Of a DNA stretch of 64,000 nt, positions 13,581 to 26,205 are shown one piece after another (positions within the stretch are counted from its first letter, which is position 1; each line of letters opens with the position of its first letter). The notes under the pieces were generated by a model. That model was not told the origin of the DNA and did no database searches. It worked only from the letters and a program-made list of their open reading frames with translations. This DNA is from Erythrocercus mccallii. Its lineage: Eukaryota; Chordata; Aves; Passeriformes; Dicruridae. Location of the stretch: assembly GCA_013397435.1 (NCBI GenBank), contig VZRG01001557.1, positions 109,803 through 173,802 of the forward strand, given 5' to 3'. The translations under genes and the position numbers were made by a program.

Positions 13581-14040
13581 CATAAAATCATAGAATGATT
13601 TGGGTTGGCAATGCCTTAAGGATTGCCTAGTTCCAACACCGTGGCATGGGCAGGGACACCTCCCAGGTGTCCCAAAGCTTCAGCCAATTTTGTCTTGAAA
13701 TGGGGCATCCACAACCTCTCCAGGCAACTTTTTCCAGTGCCTCATGACCCTCATGGTAAAAATTTTCTTCCTCATATATAATCTAAACTTACTATCTCTA
13801 AATTTGAAGCCATTCTCCTTTGTCCTGTCACTGCATGCTGTTGTAAAAAGTCCTCTCCAGCTCTCCTATAGTGCCCTTTTAGGTACTGGAAAATTCTGTA
13901 AGATCTCCCTGGAGACTTCTCTTTTCCAGGCCTAAGAAATGCAATCCTCCCAGCCTGTTTTCATAGAGAAGGTGCCCTGTCCCTCTGATAATCTTTGTAT
14001 CTCTGCTGGTCTCCTTCCAACAGGCCTGATGCTTTCTTGT
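13581..14040 (-). repeat. CR1 LINE 3' fragment, antisense
   Basis: Starts with CATAAAATCATAGAAT, the complement of the CR1 terminal 8-mer repeats, and continues through the conserved 'gggcagggacacctccca', 'tggggcatccacaacctctccagg' and 'cctctccagctctcctatag' blocks in the expected order. It is therefore a 5'-truncated antisense copy of about 460 bp. Its small open frames are remnants or shadows. Confidence 0.9.
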
Positions 14041-17000
14041 GTTGGGGTCTCAGACAACCATGAGTCTAATGGTTGTCTGGCAGTTTGCTGCTAGCTGAAC
14101 TGACCTGTGTTCTTCTGCCCAATAGCTCAGAACCATAAATTTGAATCCACAGTCAGACCTTGTAGGAAGTCAGCCGGGAAAACAACTCCAGGGCATATCT
14201 TTCAGTGAGGGATTCATGATTTACTCCTCCTCTCTGCAGGCCACATCACTGAGAGGATTGTTCTTCCAGCCAGAAAAGTTAAGGAAATCAGGTATATTTT
14301 AGGCTTTGGAAATAACAAGCTCTTAGACAACAGATAGTTTCAGACCAAGGATTCATTTGTTAGAGAACTGAGTTTTTAAGAAACTGAGTAGTTTGCAGAT
14401 GTTTTCACTCATTACTTGTATAAAGCCTGTGCTTTCTAGAAAAGAAGTGGTACTCTTTGCAAGTTGTTTTATTATCTGCCTCTTAAAAACACAAATGTCA
14501 CCACCTGTTTGAATGCTTGTCTTTCAGAGGAAGAAAACCTAAAAAAAAAAGGAAAGGTTTAGATGCTGAAGAGATGCTAGATATTAGACTGAATTTTATG
14601 AAATTGAAGAATTTTATGTATTGGCATTCTTGTGGGAATTTTTGGCATGCAGGAGCAGGCTGTCTTGAGAGAGTAATGAGGATCAACAGTCACCTTGGTG
14701 TTTGTTTTTAGATTCAGTCCTTCCTGAGTCCTGACTGAGTTATTGTCCACGATTATCTGGACTTCTAGCAACAAGATAAAGTCCATTTTTATAGATGCTT
14801 CAGGCTGGACTTACTCCAGGATATGTCTTTCAGCTGGCCATAATTTCCATTAGGGCATTATTTCGATATGTCAACCAAAAAAATTGATTTGGCATTTTCA
14901 TTTTTTTGTGTTGTTCTGTTTACCTCTACAGACTGTTTTTACACCTGGGATTTTTCTCCTTGAATACAAGTCAGTCAGAGACCCTCCTGTCATATCATAG
15001 CAGCTAAAGAAGAAACTCAAATATGTAGTGAAACATATAGTACACATAAGAAGCTTTACCTGTTCAGTCTTGAAGAAACCCTTGTAATAGATCTACATGT
15101 GTGAAGAGCAACACAGAAATGTTCCCCAAAATTCAGAGTTTGGCCAAAGCAATTCCTTTTCATTTTTGCATGAATTGACGTGATTATCTTATTGCAGCAA
15201 AACACAGCACTGTTAATCAACTTGCCTACACGAGGAGTTAGTGTTTTCTCTTGCTCTGAATAAATCTAATTGGTCAGCTCACCACTTGCAAAGGAAGTGG
15301 CTTTATAGCCTGAGAGCTAGTAAAAAAAAAATAAGAAGGTACACTGGCAGTTATTCATGAATCTTCTTCTTCATGTTACACTTGCATAGAAATGAATGTG
15401 GTATTAGAGACTGTGAATTACAGGTAGCAAATGAAACTGACTGAGACTGATTAGAAACATCTGTTTGCATACAGATACCACTTTCTGGCAATGATCAACA
15501 AAAGAATAACTTGAGTGAGGTTTGGTAGCTGTTTGCCTGCTTGGTCTCCTTTTGTGCTCAGGTGCTCATGTTCCAACTTTGAATAAATACTTAGATTCTC
15601 TCTAATTATAAAAAAAGTCTGGATAGGAAATGGCACAATATCAATGATTTTTCATATTGATACTTAGGATAGACCTGCAACCTGCACAGTCTTTTAGAGA
15701 AAGCAGGAAATAGAATGAGTCACTTACGAATGAGAAATACATGTTGTTTAAACCACCCATAGTCTGGCACAAAACCTGCAGTACAGTTCCTTTTTTAGTG
15801 TGAATACCACTGAAATGATAAGCCAAGTCAATTTTGCAATATTGCTCTGTTTTAATACAGCCATGCAAAGTGGAACAAAACCTTTGATCACACAACAGTA
15901 CTCCAGCCTTCCTCAGATAATTGTCACTTTACATAGAACATGTCTTAGAAAAATAGAATGTTCTCGTAAGAATGTTAAATTTTTGTTTCTCCTTCTAGAG
16001 CATTGGCTATTAAATGCTACATACATTCTAGGCAGGATTTCTTTTTCTCCATCTAAATGAACAATCAAATCTTTTCCTGGTATTTACAGTCAACATGATT
16101 AGTCAAATTACTGCTGCTGTAGATAACTTGGAGCAGTAAGAAGTTAGAACTTTTATATTTCATCTTCTGAATGAAAATACCATTGCCTTCATGCATCAAA
16201 TCCCTCACTTTCACTTTTGTGAAGTCCTCAGAAAGGTAACATCCTAGCTTCAGATGAGTGGTGCAAGTTTCCTATTTCAGTTTTTCCCCTATCTTTTTCC
16301 TAGAAAAAGAAAACTGGAACTTTGCCCTTTTTTATGCTCTTAATTATAATCTGCTAGTTCAGTCTTGTTAGTTCACTCTATTCAAAGAGAATTATCAATC
16401 TTACAACTGAGAAATGATATTGCTAAGGTCTATTTGTGAGAGTGTAATTGCTGATCTAGTCAGGAGGATATTTACCAATTACTGCCATGGAAATCAGCAT
16501 CGATCTGAAATGAGCACCTAAAGACTGTGTCTCTTATTTGATTTGGGAAATTGTTTCGTTTTTTTCCATCATTCGAGATGGTGGGAGAAACTGTGATTGC
16601 TTCAGGGATGCCAAAAAATTAAAGTGGAAAAAATGTGAGCATTTCCTTGGTGTCAGCCTTTGCCCTGCCCCGCAGAAGTTGCATTACTTCTGCTTGGGGT
16701 GGAAATGTCTGGTAATGCTCATTTTGATCTGGCAAGCTGGAGATCTTGCTCCTGAGCGTGAGCTTAATTTAGAAACTTCTTGCATAAAAGTCTACGTTCA
16801 TCTGTCCTGCTAGCCTGGTTCTCACTGGGGTTCACACAAACCCTTCCATGAGTATGAGGAAGGAGGTCTCCAATGTGAGTCTTTTTAGTCAGTAAGTTTC
16901 TTATTATACATTACAGGTCTGTTAGGAAAAGCAAGTTACAGAGAGCTAGTTTGTGAGCAGAAAATTAACATTTCCCCTTCTGTCTTTCAAGATGAGAAAA

Positions 17001-20000
17001 TAACCATGATTACTCAGCCAGGGCTGGCAGAAAGGGCACAACGCCTGAGGAAGTGAAAAGTGTTGAGGTCACAAGCAGTCAGACTGAGAGAAAGAATGTT
17101 GGAGGTTCTCCAAGCAGTTTCTAAACTGCTGTTTCTCCAAGACCAGACCTTCAGCTGGCACTGCCTATGGACCCAGGATCTGGTGCCTGCCTGAGGTAAG
17201 CACAATTCCTGAGTGCGGCCACCTGGTATTCTAAGGACACCGTTTTCCTCTCAGATTCATACCGCCATCCTGAGGACCTGCAGTCCTCACACATTACCTG
17301 TGAGAGGAAGTTTTTAAAGGCAAAGTTTTTTGTGAACAGCTCTCTTTTAGAATATGATGAGAAACCTGCACCATGAAAGGTAGTGTGAAATGAGCTGTAC
17401 CCTCTTGTGCTGACATTGCTGCACAGAAGAGTGGCAGACTTTGGCTACACACCTATCAGCGTCACTTTCTTTTTCAATACCAAAAATACTGAGTTGTGCC
17501 ATGCTTACAGGGACATAACAATTCCACACACAATGGTGAAAGAAATGTAGCCCTTTTACCCAAGAAGTTTTCAAATCTTATGTCTGAGAAATCCTGTCAG
17601 GCTTCTTCTGTTTGTTTTCCCTTACAGATTGGTGGTGTGAATTCTGTAGCTACTCTGACAGAAGATTTGCAAAATAACAGTGAAGACACAAGGATAAGCA
17701 GATCTCTGTGACAGAAAATATATTCACTGCTTGACCTTTAGTGATATCAGCTGCCATCATTGCCTCATGGCTGATCACAGTAGCTGGACAGACTACAGGC
17801 AGTAAAAGTGGTCAGAGGTCTGCATTTTAGGCTGCTATTAACAATACAACCTAGGACAAACCATGTGTGAAAACCTCTTTAATGTGTCATTTCCAGTTAA
17901 TAATTCCTGGAAAATAAACATGTTATTTCAAGTGCTCAAATGATGACAAGGAAGTTGTGTCTCACCTCCACTTTAAGTAATGTATTCTGAATATAGGAAT
18001 TGCCATATACTGGAGTGCCAAGCAAGTGATTTATAGTCAAGAGATGCCTTTGCTGATAAGCTTTGAGGTAAAGAACCCAGACTGGCACTGGTTCCTGGTT
18101 TAGGAGGCCTCATTCCTTCTGGCACCTCATCAAACTGCCCTCTGAAAAATTCAGCTATGCTTCTCTCAAAAGCCAAACTGGCAGCCTCTCTCTATCAGTC
18201 CTGGGGGCTGGCACTGATGGAACCTCCCTGCTCCAGTGACCTTCCCAAATGTCTGTTCTAAATTTATTGACAGCAAGTCTGTACTCATTTGTTCTTAGGC
18301 CAACATCAGGTTTTAGCTCAAAAACCTCCTCACCCAACACAGCATTTTGTAATCTGATATTTTTACAGAAAGGAATCAAGAGCCTTCAAGATTTCTCTTA
18401 ACTGGTACAAACAACCATGCTCTTTTTGTCTTCTTTCATAAGATCTATCATTCTGCCCAGAACCCTGACTGTAGCACTAGGCTGTACAGGATGTATTAGG
18501 AATTGTTTGAGGCCAGGTTTGCTTCAGCCTCTAAGTTGAGGTTTCTGAGCCTCATGCTGTGTCTTTCAATTTTGTAACTGCCTTTTCCTCTATTGAATTT
18601 TTCTGTCTAATCTCATATTTCAGTATCCAGGATACTCTGGGGTCTGTGAACGGCATGAAGAAACAGTTACATCTCCATTTTGAACAATCTGGTTTCTTTC
18701 AATGATGTCACAAATGAGTCATTTAAGTCATTTAAAGAATCGTCATTGAAGGTATTGACAACCCATTCAATACAAATTTGTGAAAGTGTGACTTAACAAA
18801 GTTTAGTGGCAAGGTTCACTCTATGACCTAGTATATAGATGAAATATACAGAGAAAAGTTGCATTATGAAGCATACTTAAAATAATTTGATTAGAATCTG
18901 TTTAGAATGATTCACACATGATCTGAGAATGCAAAATGATAAGGATGCAAAAGGGTAAGGGAGATCTCCCTGTTGAGCCATGGAGTTCAAGGATGAGCCC
19001 CTTGCTTTCTAAACTCCTAATGGAGCCTAGGTGCAGCTGAGCACAATCTTAGTCCCAGACCCTTGGTCAATGGTTAATGTCTAAAAGATTAGGCAGTGAA
19101 CAATCATTGACAAATTTAACATTTAGGAAGAGAAGCAACAGGATTTACCATAGTTACAACAGTGACTTGATAATAGATTCTAGATGGCAGACTCATACTA
19201 TATTTGATAGAGAATGAATTAATTCAGTCACAAACAAACAGATGTGTATGTGGATATATACATAAAAGATACCTGTTAAGATTGACACCAAATGTGTTTG
19301 TATCTCTGTGGTTGAATGGTTGAGCCTCAAGGAGCTGGGTACCAGCACAGGCCCAGTTTTCAGTTTTCAATTACTTTTCTGAGTTCCCAAACCTGTGAAT
19401 TGGTGACCTCCAAGAGACCCTGCACAAGACATTGGTGCAGCCACTGCAGCCCAAGGGAGCTCAAAGGGCCTCACTTGGGACTGTTGTTCAAAGGGTTGCA
19501 AGTTGCTTGGCTTTAGTCATCAGTCAGTTTCCATCCTGGCCTCAATCCAGACCAGTAATTTTCCTCAACATTTCAGTAACAATAATATTATTCCATTTGG
19601 GCTATGATTCAGGCAAGTTAAGTTCCAAGACTTTGAGAGTTATCTCTTGTCCTCTTCCTTGGTTAGGCAACAGAATTTCCTGCTATGGACAAGATAAGAT
19701 GTTTTTGATAAATTCAAGGGGAGATTCATCACCTGAGAGCAATTTATCAAGAACCAAGTGTAACAAGAATTTCTGACATCTCAGAGCAGTTCAGGAGACA
19801 GCAGAAATGCACCACCACATGTGCTAGAAGTCTCTTTTAAAATGGTGAATTTAAATGACCTACAGATTAGCTGATCTGAAAGTAGACTGAAAAACTAAAT
19901 TACACTGCTTCATATCTGGATATGTATTTTGTACTAGTAATCTGGTATATTGGCTAATAACCTTATTCATATAAATAATGTTTGGTTTTATCCTTTGTAC

Positions 20001-20374
20001 AATGTGGACATGGAATAAACAAAATGAAAATAAGGAAAAAACAGATAAAATAATTTATCACTGTTGTATAAATTTCCTGGTATTACAGATCTCCCATTCC
20101 CCACTAAGTCTTATTCTGAAAAACAGTATCTTCTCTCTAAAGCAATTGCAATAAAAACAATAACCCAGACATACACTGATATCCAGATTTTAAAAATCCT
20201 GGCCATTATAGTATTGCATTTTCTTCTCCTGAGAATGGGGAAGGAAGAATTTCCACTGTTTTGAGTGGGAGGCGCTAGGTTCTGAGTTAAACACTGTGAT
20301 GTGAGTTGTAAAACTGAGAACTCTTTTTTTATGAGTGAAAATGCCTGGGAGCTGATTCCCTGGCCCTGCAAATA
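14041..20374. other. Intergenic, no gene recognised
   Basis: Long AT-rich stretch with only scattered short open frames. Two overlapping minus-strand frames at 17973-18379 look somewhat protein-like but match no family I know. The segments around 18950-19080 and 19310-19500 are a little richer in GC and could be decayed repeats; I cannot classify them. Confidence 0.35.
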
Positions 20375-20511
20375 TATCCACTAAATTATCACAAAACATT
20401 TGTGATCTAGGAAATGCTATAGTGCATGCCTCTAAATTAATACATCCACTAAGTTACTCCAAAACTTTTGTGATCCAGGAAGAGCTATAGTGCATGCCTC
20501 TGCTATAAAAT
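20375..20511. repeat. Two-copy tandem duplication, 68-bp period
   Basis: Copy 1 starts at 'atccactaaattatc' (20376) and copy 2 at 'atccactaagttactc' (20444). Both continue through 'ttgtgatc.aggaa..gctatagtgcatgcctct'. The period is 68 bp and the two copies differ at about ten positions, so the duplication is not recent. No coding content. Confidence 0.8.
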
Positions 20512-22844
20512 TTGCCCACTGAGCTGGTCATTCAGACTGCTATAGCAAAGGAGCCAGAAGGCAATAACAAAATTTCACCACAATGGAGGTGTACCAGGCA
20601 GGAAGGCTGCTCTTTTGATACTGTTCTGGAGTGGAGTTTCATTTGAACTTTTCTGTAACGTAGCTCCTACTTAAGTCTAATGATTGCATTATCCAAAGTC
20701 AGGTTCACGTCCACAGCAAGGGCAAAGGTTGATAGGGAGCACCACCACCACTACAAGCAGTGCGTCAACCTGTCCAGTTGGCTCTTGTGCTTCTCCGTGG
20801 CACAAAGACAGTAAAGAGCTCACACAAGTGTTGACTGGCTCCAGTGCTTTTGTTAAGGTTGTGCCAGATTTTTTTCTTTCCTAGGAAAGCTGGAACATAA
20901 AATACCATTAAATGAGTGGAAACTTGAGAATAGGAATGCAGGAGCTGAATGAAAAGTTTTCACATGGAATTTGCTCTGGGGAACCTCACTCTCTTTGACT
21001 TGTTTCCTGGATTTTAGTATTATTTTAGGATGAAGAAATTTTACCGAAAGTTACTTGGGCTTTGTCAGATATTCAGGAGGTTTTGTTGCTCTACTAACTT
21101 TTACCTTCTATATTTTCTTGTTCCATAGATAGGTTTTCCACTATGTTGTCCAGTCCTATTTTTATTAGACCATTGAAACAAGAATTGTAATTTTTTTCTT
21201 AGTTTTATAAAGCACAACAACATTCTGGAGTTTGACTAGGCATCCAAGAAACAAGTGATAACAGCAGGTAGAAATATAGATTAAAAACTGAAGCGGTAAA
21301 TATCAATGATGTCTAATTAATTATGTCCACATTCCTGATTATATCCTACAGCTCAGATCCTATTCTACAGCTATGTACTTAGGTAAACTCAAGATATATT
21401 CAGGAATATGGAATGGGCCACTGTAGTGATCCTGAACAGATTATTGTTCAGAGCTAATGATCCACAAAACAACTATCCTGAGCAGATCCTGGACACTGCT
21501 ATGCTGCACTGTGCAGATTGGATGCCTTGGCCCTCAGTCCTAAATTGGTTTGACTTTTGCACTTTGACTTTTTCTGCCCAGAACTCTGCATCTATTACAT
21601 CCTCACTGATTTTGGAAGCCTGTAGTGAAGGTACAGCCCAAGTTGTAAGATTCTCCTGCTAAGCTGAATAAAAAAATCATGTCCATTCAAACTTTTCCAT
21701 GTATTAGCCACTGCAAACTGACTCTCTCCTTCATCCTTTTCTTCCTCAGAAGACAGAGTCCATGGCCAGGTCTACAGCGCTAAGGTCTGAGTGCTCAGGT
21801 GATTTAAAAAGAAAAAGTTTAGTTAGGCATGGGAAACATAATTTGAGTTCTATTGAAAGCAAAATTCTAATCCTAAGCACTGAGTAGTTTAAGACTTCAG
21901 TCATGTGATATGGTTAGTGAGTAGAAAATCCTTTTTCACTGCTTTCTCTTTCCACTCTGAAGCTGTCCTGGTTCCATGCTGGCCATGGTGCTTCTGGTCT
22001 GGCTGACAGTTTTGAACTTAGAAGACAGCAAAGATTTTTGTGTTCACAATGTTTAAATCATCTTAGGTCAAGAAAAGGCCTGAAGAAAAAAATATATATC
22101 ATCTTTAAGTGGATGAGCAAAACAAGTTATACAAATGGAAATTAACCTGAGAGCATAAATTCATCTCTGGGTAATCCAGCTGATAAAATAGCCTTCAGTG
22201 GGCTCTAAATGTCACTGAAGTCTTTGTTTCAATTAAATACAAATTATTCTGATTTTCATGTAACATAGTAATTATTTATTGCTATTGGTCACATGACTTA
22301 TGAGATAACTTTCAGTTTTGTGACTGTTAACTTTGCAAATTTCTTGCTCTCAAGATCAGTCAGCCTCCAACATGCAGCATGTCATGCAGCAATGGCCCAT
22401 TGCAGACACCATCCCTTTTTGAACTTTCAAGCAATTACAGGTTTTTCTTGCAAGGAACAAATCTATTATTTATTTCTACAGTCAAAACTATAATGACGTT
22501 CACTTGAAAGCATCTTTCTGCACGTTTAAAGGCAGGAGTTGCAATTGCTACTTCCAAGTGGGATGAGCAGGCTGCTGTTGCATGGAACTGGCTGAGTTTA
22601 TGCTGCAGCCCAGGGATCTCCACACCTGTGAGGCCATACCATACATACAGACCAAAGAAAGATAATGTAACAGTTTGGGCTGTCCCTTTCTTAGGCATAG
22701 GTAAACCCATCTGTGGGATGCTTTTCTTCAGACCCTAGGTGCCCATGGTGGGTAATGCAGGAGTATGGGGAGGTCCAGTGTGTACCTCAAGGGAGTTTCA
22801 TTTTGGGTGAGAATAGCCAATGAATTAAATGGTATGATGCTATT
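20512..22844. other. Intergenic, no gene recognised
   Basis: AT-rich DNA without recognisable genes or confident repeats. Confidence 0.4.
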
Positions 22845-22845
22845 T

Positions 22846-22897
<52 letters not shown>

Positions 22898-23016
22898 TGT
22901 ATATGTGTGTATATATGTATATATGTATAGATGTATGTGTATATATATGTGTACACACACATATACAATATATATGTATTATTTATATGTATTTTTAATA
23001 TATATATACACACACA
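22845..23016. repeat. Compound TA/TG/TATG microsatellite
   Basis: An (TA)n run at 22847-22864 passes into about a dozen TG units, then into mixed TATATG/TGTATA units to about 22950. It ends with complementary ACACAC and TATATA blocks. The two open frames reported by translation here are simple-repeat artefacts. The TG run facing the later CA runs could form a cruciform. Confidence 0.95.
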
Positions 23017-23409
23017 TGCTGTATATTATCATTTCTATGGCTGCTGTCCACTCTTCATCACACCATGTGCTTCATAATATCCTCTCCACAACTCCAGATT
23101 TTCAATCACCTCATTTATGAAAAATGGACTTTGATGGAACTTAATGAGCATTGTGGTAATGGAATCAGAATTGTCTACAACATGCAACAATCTACACTAC
23201 ACACTATCTTTCCTGCCTGATTGTTATGACAGACCAGGGTCATAGACTAAATGAATTTAATAGACTCTTACAGGGAGGCTCCATAGACTTAAGGAATGAC
23301 AGCAGTGGGTATATCAATCAAAAGATAGGAAAAGGTGATGGGGTGCTGAGGAGTATGGGACCTGGCATGACAAAAATGATATGGGATAAGACATGGATAC
23401 TCACCTCTT

Positions 23410-24000
23410 TTTTGCTGGGATGGAGTTAATTTTTGTCTTAGTAGCTGGAATACAGCATGTTTTCGATTGTAGGAGGATAATGTTGGTCAGCTTTTGCTAA
23501 GTGGTTCTTGCTCTAAATCAAAGACTTTTCAGTTTCCCATGCTCTGCCACATGAGCAGGTGCACAAGAAGCTGGAAAGGCACACATCCAGGACAGCTGAT
23601 GCGAACAGGACAAAGGGATTTTCCATCACATAGAGTGTCATGTTCAGTGGATAAACTGAGGGGAGCTGGCCAGGTGTCACCAGCCACTGCACAGGGACGT
23701 GCTGGGCACTAACCAGCAGGTGGTGTGCAATTGTATTGTGCGTCACTTGTTTTTCTTCAGTTGTATTCTTTTTTCTCTCTCCTATTTATTACTGGTTTTG
23801 CTTTTGTTGTTTTTGTGGTTGTTGCTACTATTATTATTATTGTTGTTATCTTTACTTGGTTTCAATTATTAAACTGTTCTTATCTCAATCCACAAGTTTT
23901 GCTTCTTTCTTCCAATTCTTATTCTCATCCCACCCTGGGGAGGGGTGTGAGTAAACAGTTACTTGGTAGTGAATTGCCAGTGGGGGTTCACCCATTACAG
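23410..24000 (+). mobile_element. ERV LTR, ERV-L-like avian type, apparently solo, sense
   Basis: Begins 'tgctgggatggagttaatttt' and ends '..gtgggggttcacccattaca'. Between these it carries the order of blocks seen in common avian ERV-L-like LTRs: 'ccaggacagctgatgcgaacaggacaaaggga', a T/G-rich pyrimidine tract near 23750-23870, 'attaaactgttcttatctcaatccacaagtttt' and 'cccaccctggggaggggtgtgagtaaac'. ATTAAA near 23868 could serve as the polyadenylation signal. No viral genes follow it. I found no convincing target duplication, so the edges are approximate. Confidence 0.75.
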
Positions 24001-24817
24001 CTGGTTGACACAGGCTGCACCTGCTTAACTGAAATTATCTCACCACAGAAAGATCTCATGCATGCTGCAGATGTGGTGTTGGCTCCTCAGCAAACCTAGT
24101 GTAGGCAGACAGAGCCAGAAGCCTGCAGAAAACGCATTTGGAAAATGGGTTCCTTTGGCTGTAAAAAAGGCAAAATGAAACAGAACATTCAGAGTAGCCT
24201 GAAATATTTTAAGTAGGTTTAGATAAATTATATGAATATTCATCCCTCCAGAATTAATAAGAAAATTTGCAGTGTAAACTCTGACTTCTAGAAATATTCA
24301 GGAAAAAAAACCAAAACAGGAAATAAGAATAACTGGAGGCAAAAAAGGGCAAATAATCCAAGAATGTAACCATTAGTTCTAGTAATCCATAAAAATGCAT
24401 ATAAAAGCATCCACTTAGTCATTATTGGAGTATAAACATTTATCTCTGTAACATGCCATACTATTTCAAATACACAATCAAAGCCATCCAGAGAACTTTG
24501 AATGTAAATGAGGTCCCTTTCAGCCAGTGTAGAGGATAAATTCTTCATCACTGGTATCTGGGTGACAGGATATATGTCATGAGCAGTTGCATGGAATTCC
24601 TCAACAATTTTTTCAACATTAACACAAAAAAAAGAGTCAAATAATATACTTGTCTTTGGATCTTATCTCCATGCTCCTGTTCTGCAAAATGCATAATCAT
24701 TGTTTAAATCTGACCCACATACTAAGACTCAGCTTTAATCTATGCAAAAGCTGCCCTAGGAAAGACAGACCAAAAAGCTATGCTGAAGCTGTTCTGAGCA
24801 GAAGAGTCAGTGCTGAC

Positions 24818-26205
24818 TCTCAGCAAGAATGGGTCAGAAACAGATCAGGGAATTTTTAATGAAAACAAATGGGGAAGCATCTCAGCACTAAATTTAACCA
24901 GAAATCTGTGTCTCTTTGGGGTTTTTAACTCAAGAAGAGCAAAAAATGAGGACCAAAAAGTGGTGCTGATTCTATTTTCACCCTATTTTCACCCTGCTAT
25001 ACTTGTTTCTCCTGCCTCTTACTGCCCTAGTGATGCTGTGTGTGGTTCATAGCCTGTAAGGTTCAGAGGATAGCTCTTTTTGAAAACACAAGGATTTCAA
25101 ATGCTATTGCCAGAGGACATGTGAAAATGCTATTCATGCAAATAATTAGCATGTGCTTCCTGAAGCCTTCTCTCAAAGCTAGCCTCGGGGGGAAGCAGAG
25201 GGGCATGAATATGAAATAGCTGATATAAGTATTGAGTCAACTATAATAACATGACTAATTTTACCTGGAAGATAATTTCTTTCACAGCTTTCATGTATTT
25301 CAGAGAATACTACCACTGACCTCCAGTGACTTTGGGAATATTTTATTCTCAATTTCTTAATATTATTCTGGATCTCATCCAGATGAAGAAATATCTTTCC
25401 TTAGTAAAGACATGGGCACATGCATTTGCACCTATACTGCTTGTTTTACAGCCAATTAGACTGGTTGCATGATATGACATGGGAAAAATTATGAAAATTA
25501 CATAGTCTAAATAAAATAACTTATGCATAAATCCAGCATCAACATTGCTTTTCATTGGAGAGACATAGAAGACCAGACTAAGTTATTGTCAAGAAATTAA
25601 AAATACCTGTGAGCTTTCCCTGGCCTATCCAAGGTGTTATATTGCATTTTGTGTCACTAAAACAACAACAACAACAAACAAGAATGCTTGTCAGGCACTT
25701 GTTTATGCCTGGTGAAATGACTGCTGTACGCCTCATTCCATGTTAGAAAAGTATGGATAACTCACTGAAAAGGTTTTCCAACAATAGCATTGAACTGGGA
25801 GAAGGAATGTGAAAAGGATGTGCAGACCTGAGATTCTGGATTATGGCTGAGTACAATCATAGATGTTGCAAACACTTGGATCTACTCACTATCATCTGGC
25901 TAAGTAATTTCTATGTTTTCTCAAGATGTTAGGTTTCTAATTGCAGGGTATCTGAATGCTGTACAAGGGTAACAAATTTTATAATTTTTTGCACACTCTG
26001 AGGGGTGGCAGTTGTGTATCACTTTTTAGAGTAGTTGCCTAAAGATCCATTGCATCTGATGATACATTATTCCTCATTCTTTGCTCTTCTTGAGTTACAA
26101 ACCCCAAAGAGACACAGATTTCTGGTTAAATTTAGTGCTGAGATGCTTCCTCACTTGTTTTCATTAAAAATTCCCTGATCCTTTTCTGACCCATTCTTAC
26201 TGAGA
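24818..26205. repeat. Inverted repeat pair, arms of about 135 bp, 1.1-kb spacer
   Basis: The left arm 24818-24952 is the reverse complement of the right arm 26071-26205, with roughly eight mismatches counted by eye (about 94% identity). The anchor segment 'ccagaaatctgtgtctctttgggg' near 24898 appears complemented near 26101. The 1.1-kb spacer (24953-26070) is AT-rich and shows no coding motif. Neither arm matches CR1 or an LTR that I know. It could be an inverted local duplication or two opposite copies of an unclassified dispersed element. Confidence 0.9.

Noticed and set aside
17973..18379. Two overlapping minus-strand frames with protein-like composition
   Set aside because: Considered as a broken pseudogene, but I recognise no parent family and they do not form one continuous similarity.
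22765..23120. Open frames rich in Tyr, Ile, Cys and Val
   Set aside because: Translation of the TA/TG microsatellite.
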